Assembly: GCA_033763735.1 (NCBI GenBank)
Contig: JANRJY010000067.1
Span: 121,665-185,664, forward strand
DNA length: 64,000 nt
Reading direction: 5' to 3'
Source: JANRJY01 sp033763735
Lineage (GTDB): Bacteria > Bacteroidota > Bacteroidia > Cytophagales > UBA9547
The stretch's first letter is position 1, and every line of letters starts with the position of its first letter. Positions 62,242-64,000 of the stretch are shown here, in pieces. The notes below the pieces were generated by a model. It ran no database searches. It was given only the letters and a program-made list of their open reading frames with translations, and was not told the origin of the DNA. The position numbers and the translations under genes are program-made.

Positions 62242-64000
62242 CTATCTTCTTTTCAATGAATCCAAACTATGTCCTTTACCCAATTTGATATTAGGTTTTG
62301 AATATTCTCCCTCGATATGAATAGGTATTTTGGCTTTTTCAAATGGAGGGATTCCAATTTTCATTACATAAGCCATGGTTCCCTCAAAATCATGAAAACC
62401 TTCCAGTTCCGCATCATATTTGTTTACTTTGAATTTGAATGGCTTAATTATAAGTCGGCCCTTGCTAATTTCAGATACCAACATTAAATTTTGAAGGCTG
62501 GGGTTTTTGAGTTCGTCCTTTTTAGTAAGGCTGCTGATATGGTCAAACATTCTCATGCCATTGACTTGAGCACTTTTGATAAATACAATACCGCCTCCTT
62601 TGAGGGACTTCATATTGGGTTTCATATCGGGCTTAAGTTCTCCTTTGAGTTTATATGTTATCGAAAATACGCCATTGGTATGTTGCGCAGCCGGTGCCGA
62701 TTCTTGAACGGTATAAAATGCATTATAAGCTTTGTTCAGTTCTAAGTCTTTGATATATAGTTCTTCAATATCAAATTTGGGTGAATCCATGTCTCGTGTA
62801 TCATAAGTCATTGATAGTTTAAATGGTGAGCCAAGAGTACTGAATCCGGTTTCTTTAATTTTGAGCACACCATCTTTTACTATAATATTACCTTTCAAAT
62901 CATCAATTTCGAGTTTGTCAAATATTATCCTGCCTATTTGCGATTTGATATCTACATTCAGATTCTCAGGTATTTTATAAACGGTAATTTCTGTTGAAGT
63001 ATCCTTTTTGTGGGGTTGAAGCAGCCACTCATTTAAATTCAACGAATCACAAATAATATCAAAATTTACTTCCAGAATGCCTTTATTTGCTAGAAAAAAT
63101 GGCAAATAGTGCGAAACTTCACCCTTGGTGGAAATAGTGCTGTTACCAATAATTCCCGAAAACTTATCAACCCTTATTTTTTCAGGACTAAAATTAAAAA
63201 TAGCATCTTTTACATCCAATCTGTGATTAAACTCAGGGTTTGAATAATGGAAATTTTTAACAATTGCCATTCCTTTCACATTAATAGCTTCATAATTTTT
63301 TGAGGTAATATCCGAAACTTTGCCATTAGCCTTGATATTTGAAATAACTTTTCCACTCAGTTTTGTATTTTCGATTGGAAATATTTTTGACAATTTTTCA
63401 AAATCAAGCAAACCATTAGCCTCAATATCAAAGGTGTAATCATTCATATTTTCGATGGTTCCTTTTACTACAAATGGCTCATCTTCAACCGCATATGTTA
63501 GTGTATCAATTCTAATTTTGGTATCTTTAAAATCACCTGAAGTATTTGAGATATCAGCAACAAAATGTATGTTTTTGAAAGGAACCGGAAATGAAGGCGA
63601 TTCATAATAACCATTAGTCAAATTAATTTTGGTATCTAACACAGGGAATTTCTTTTTTTCAAAATCCAAATACCCTTCAGCTTCCACATCTAAACTTAAG
63701 TTTCCTTTGGCTACGATGGAATCAATTTTGAACAACTTTTCAAGTTCCTCAATATTGGTATTTGTTTTGATATCCGCTTTGATATATGGTCGGGAAGTGC
63801 CATAAACCAACAAGTATCCACTAACCGGATTATCATCAAGCATCATTCTGAAGTCTTTAATCAAAAAATTGGTACTATCGGGCAATCCTAATTTGTTTTC
63901 AACCAACAAATGTAAGTTGATTCCGGTTATAGAAGCTTTAAGTTCCGGGTGTCGAATCTCACCATTTTGCACAACCAGTTTTGCACTGAAACCCGGCCAT
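62242..64000 (-). CDS. AsmA-like inner-membrane protein, 3' part (5' end outside)
   Basis: 586 codons are visible in one uninterrupted frame that continues upstream to the right edge (WPGFSAKLVVQNG before the GTG at 63972). So the gene is partial at its N-terminus. Long beta-strand-rich repeats (DSIVAKGNLSLDVEAEGYLD type) with AsmA C-terminal features such as LEGFHDFEGTMAYVMKIGIP and KLGKGHSLDSLKRR. AsmA/TamB-like proteins span the periplasm and are linked to lipid transport and outer membrane assembly. The full length and N-terminal anchor cannot be seen. Confidence 0.8.
   Translation of the reverse strand, partial: WPGFSAKLVVQNGEIRHPELKASITGINLHLLVENKLGLPDSTNFLIKDFRMMLDDNPVSGYLLVYGTSRPYIKADIKTNTNIEELEKLFKIDSIVAKGNLSLDVEAEGYLDFEKKKFPVLDTKINLTNGYYESPSFPVPFKNIHFVADISNTSGDFKDTKIRIDTLTYAVEDEPFVVKGTIENMNDYTFDIEANGLLDFEKLSKIFPIENTKLSGKVISNIKANGKVSDITSKNYEAINVKGMAIVKNFHYSNPEFNHRLDVKDAIFNFSPEKIRVDKFSGIIGNSTISTKGEVSHYLPFFLANKGILEVNFDIICDSLNLNEWLLQPHKKDTSTEITVYKIPENLNVDIKSQIGRIIFDKLEIDDLKGNIIVKDGVLKIKETGFSTLGSPFKLSMTYDTRDMDSPKFDIEELYIKDLELNKAYNAFYTVQESAPAAQHTNGVFSITYKLKGELKPDMKPNMKSLKGGGIVFIKSAQVNGMRMFDHISSLTKKDELKNPSLQNLMLVSEISKGRLIIKPFKFKVNKYDAELEGFHDFEGTMAYVMKIGIPPFEKAKIPIHIEGEYSKPNIKLGKGHSLDSLKRR

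Overview
The window is about 64 kb of AT-rich chromosome from a member of the Bacteroidota. Several things point there: two proteins with type IX secretion C-terminal domains (one type B/CHU_C, one type A), a BT_3928-type DoxX protein, a YfhO family protein, menaquinone genes, bacillithiol synthase BshA, a bacteroidotal SpeA-like arginine decarboxylase, and promoters of the form TTTG-N19-TAnnTTTG with little Shine-Dalgarno sequence. I cannot name the genus. Gene density is high and most genes are housekeeping.

Layout. 1-4 kb: the end of an unrecognised gene, a terminator, a REP-like palindrome, a small coiled-coil membrane protein gene bounded by hairpins, a membrane metallophosphatase, a fatty acid desaturase and a sugar transferase. 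4-14 kb: a giant secreted type IX protein, a MoxR/Mg-chelatase-like ATPase, and a block of polytopic membrane proteins including a transglutaminase-like protein and YfhO. 13.6-14.5 kb: a HEPN toxin-antitoxin-like pair. 14.5-21.5 kb: gcvT-comB-OmpA lipoprotein operon, a phosphatase, a cysteine desulfurase, tRNA-Leu(CAA) with an unusual repeat-filled leader, a Ste24-type protease, and folA. 21.5-29.5 kb: a membrane-tethered receiver protein with the menaquinone genes (hotdog thioesterase, menF, menD), then purH, bshA and ribBA. 29.5-38.4 kb: a DUF4143 ATPase, a TetR/AarF/SRPBCC cluster, aroC, speA, a YdcF protein, a PAP2 phosphatase and hemF.

38.5-47 kb is a hexuronide-utilisation locus: secreted esterase, uronate isomerase, GH2 beta-glucuronidase, a dicarboxylate-type symporter, then KDG kinase and KDPG aldolase. 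Two toxin-antitoxin-like modules are wedged in before the last two genes. Mannonate dehydratase and fructuronate reductase are not in the window. 47-53 kb: uppP, a methyltransferase, a Fur family regulator, a STAS protein, purA, accA and chrA. 53-64 kb: an ATPase gene with three direct repeats over its promoter, a DUF5618 gene, a type IX-secreted Ig-like protein, pheT, lpxH with a coupled propeller-like protein, the BT_3928 gene, and the 3' part of an AsmA-like gene that runs off the window.

The least ordinary structures are: the tRNA-Leu leader (four hairpins with one invariant loop and three extra copies of the tRNA 5' end); 7-bp tandem repeats inside and around the hexuronide genes and upstream of aroC; the three-copy 14-mer at the ATPase promoter; a 58-codon gene paired with a nucleotidyltransferase; a receiver domain anchored by a C-terminal membrane helix; and a transglutaminase-like domain held between two membrane helices. 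No CRISPR array, rRNA, prophage or transposase was seen.
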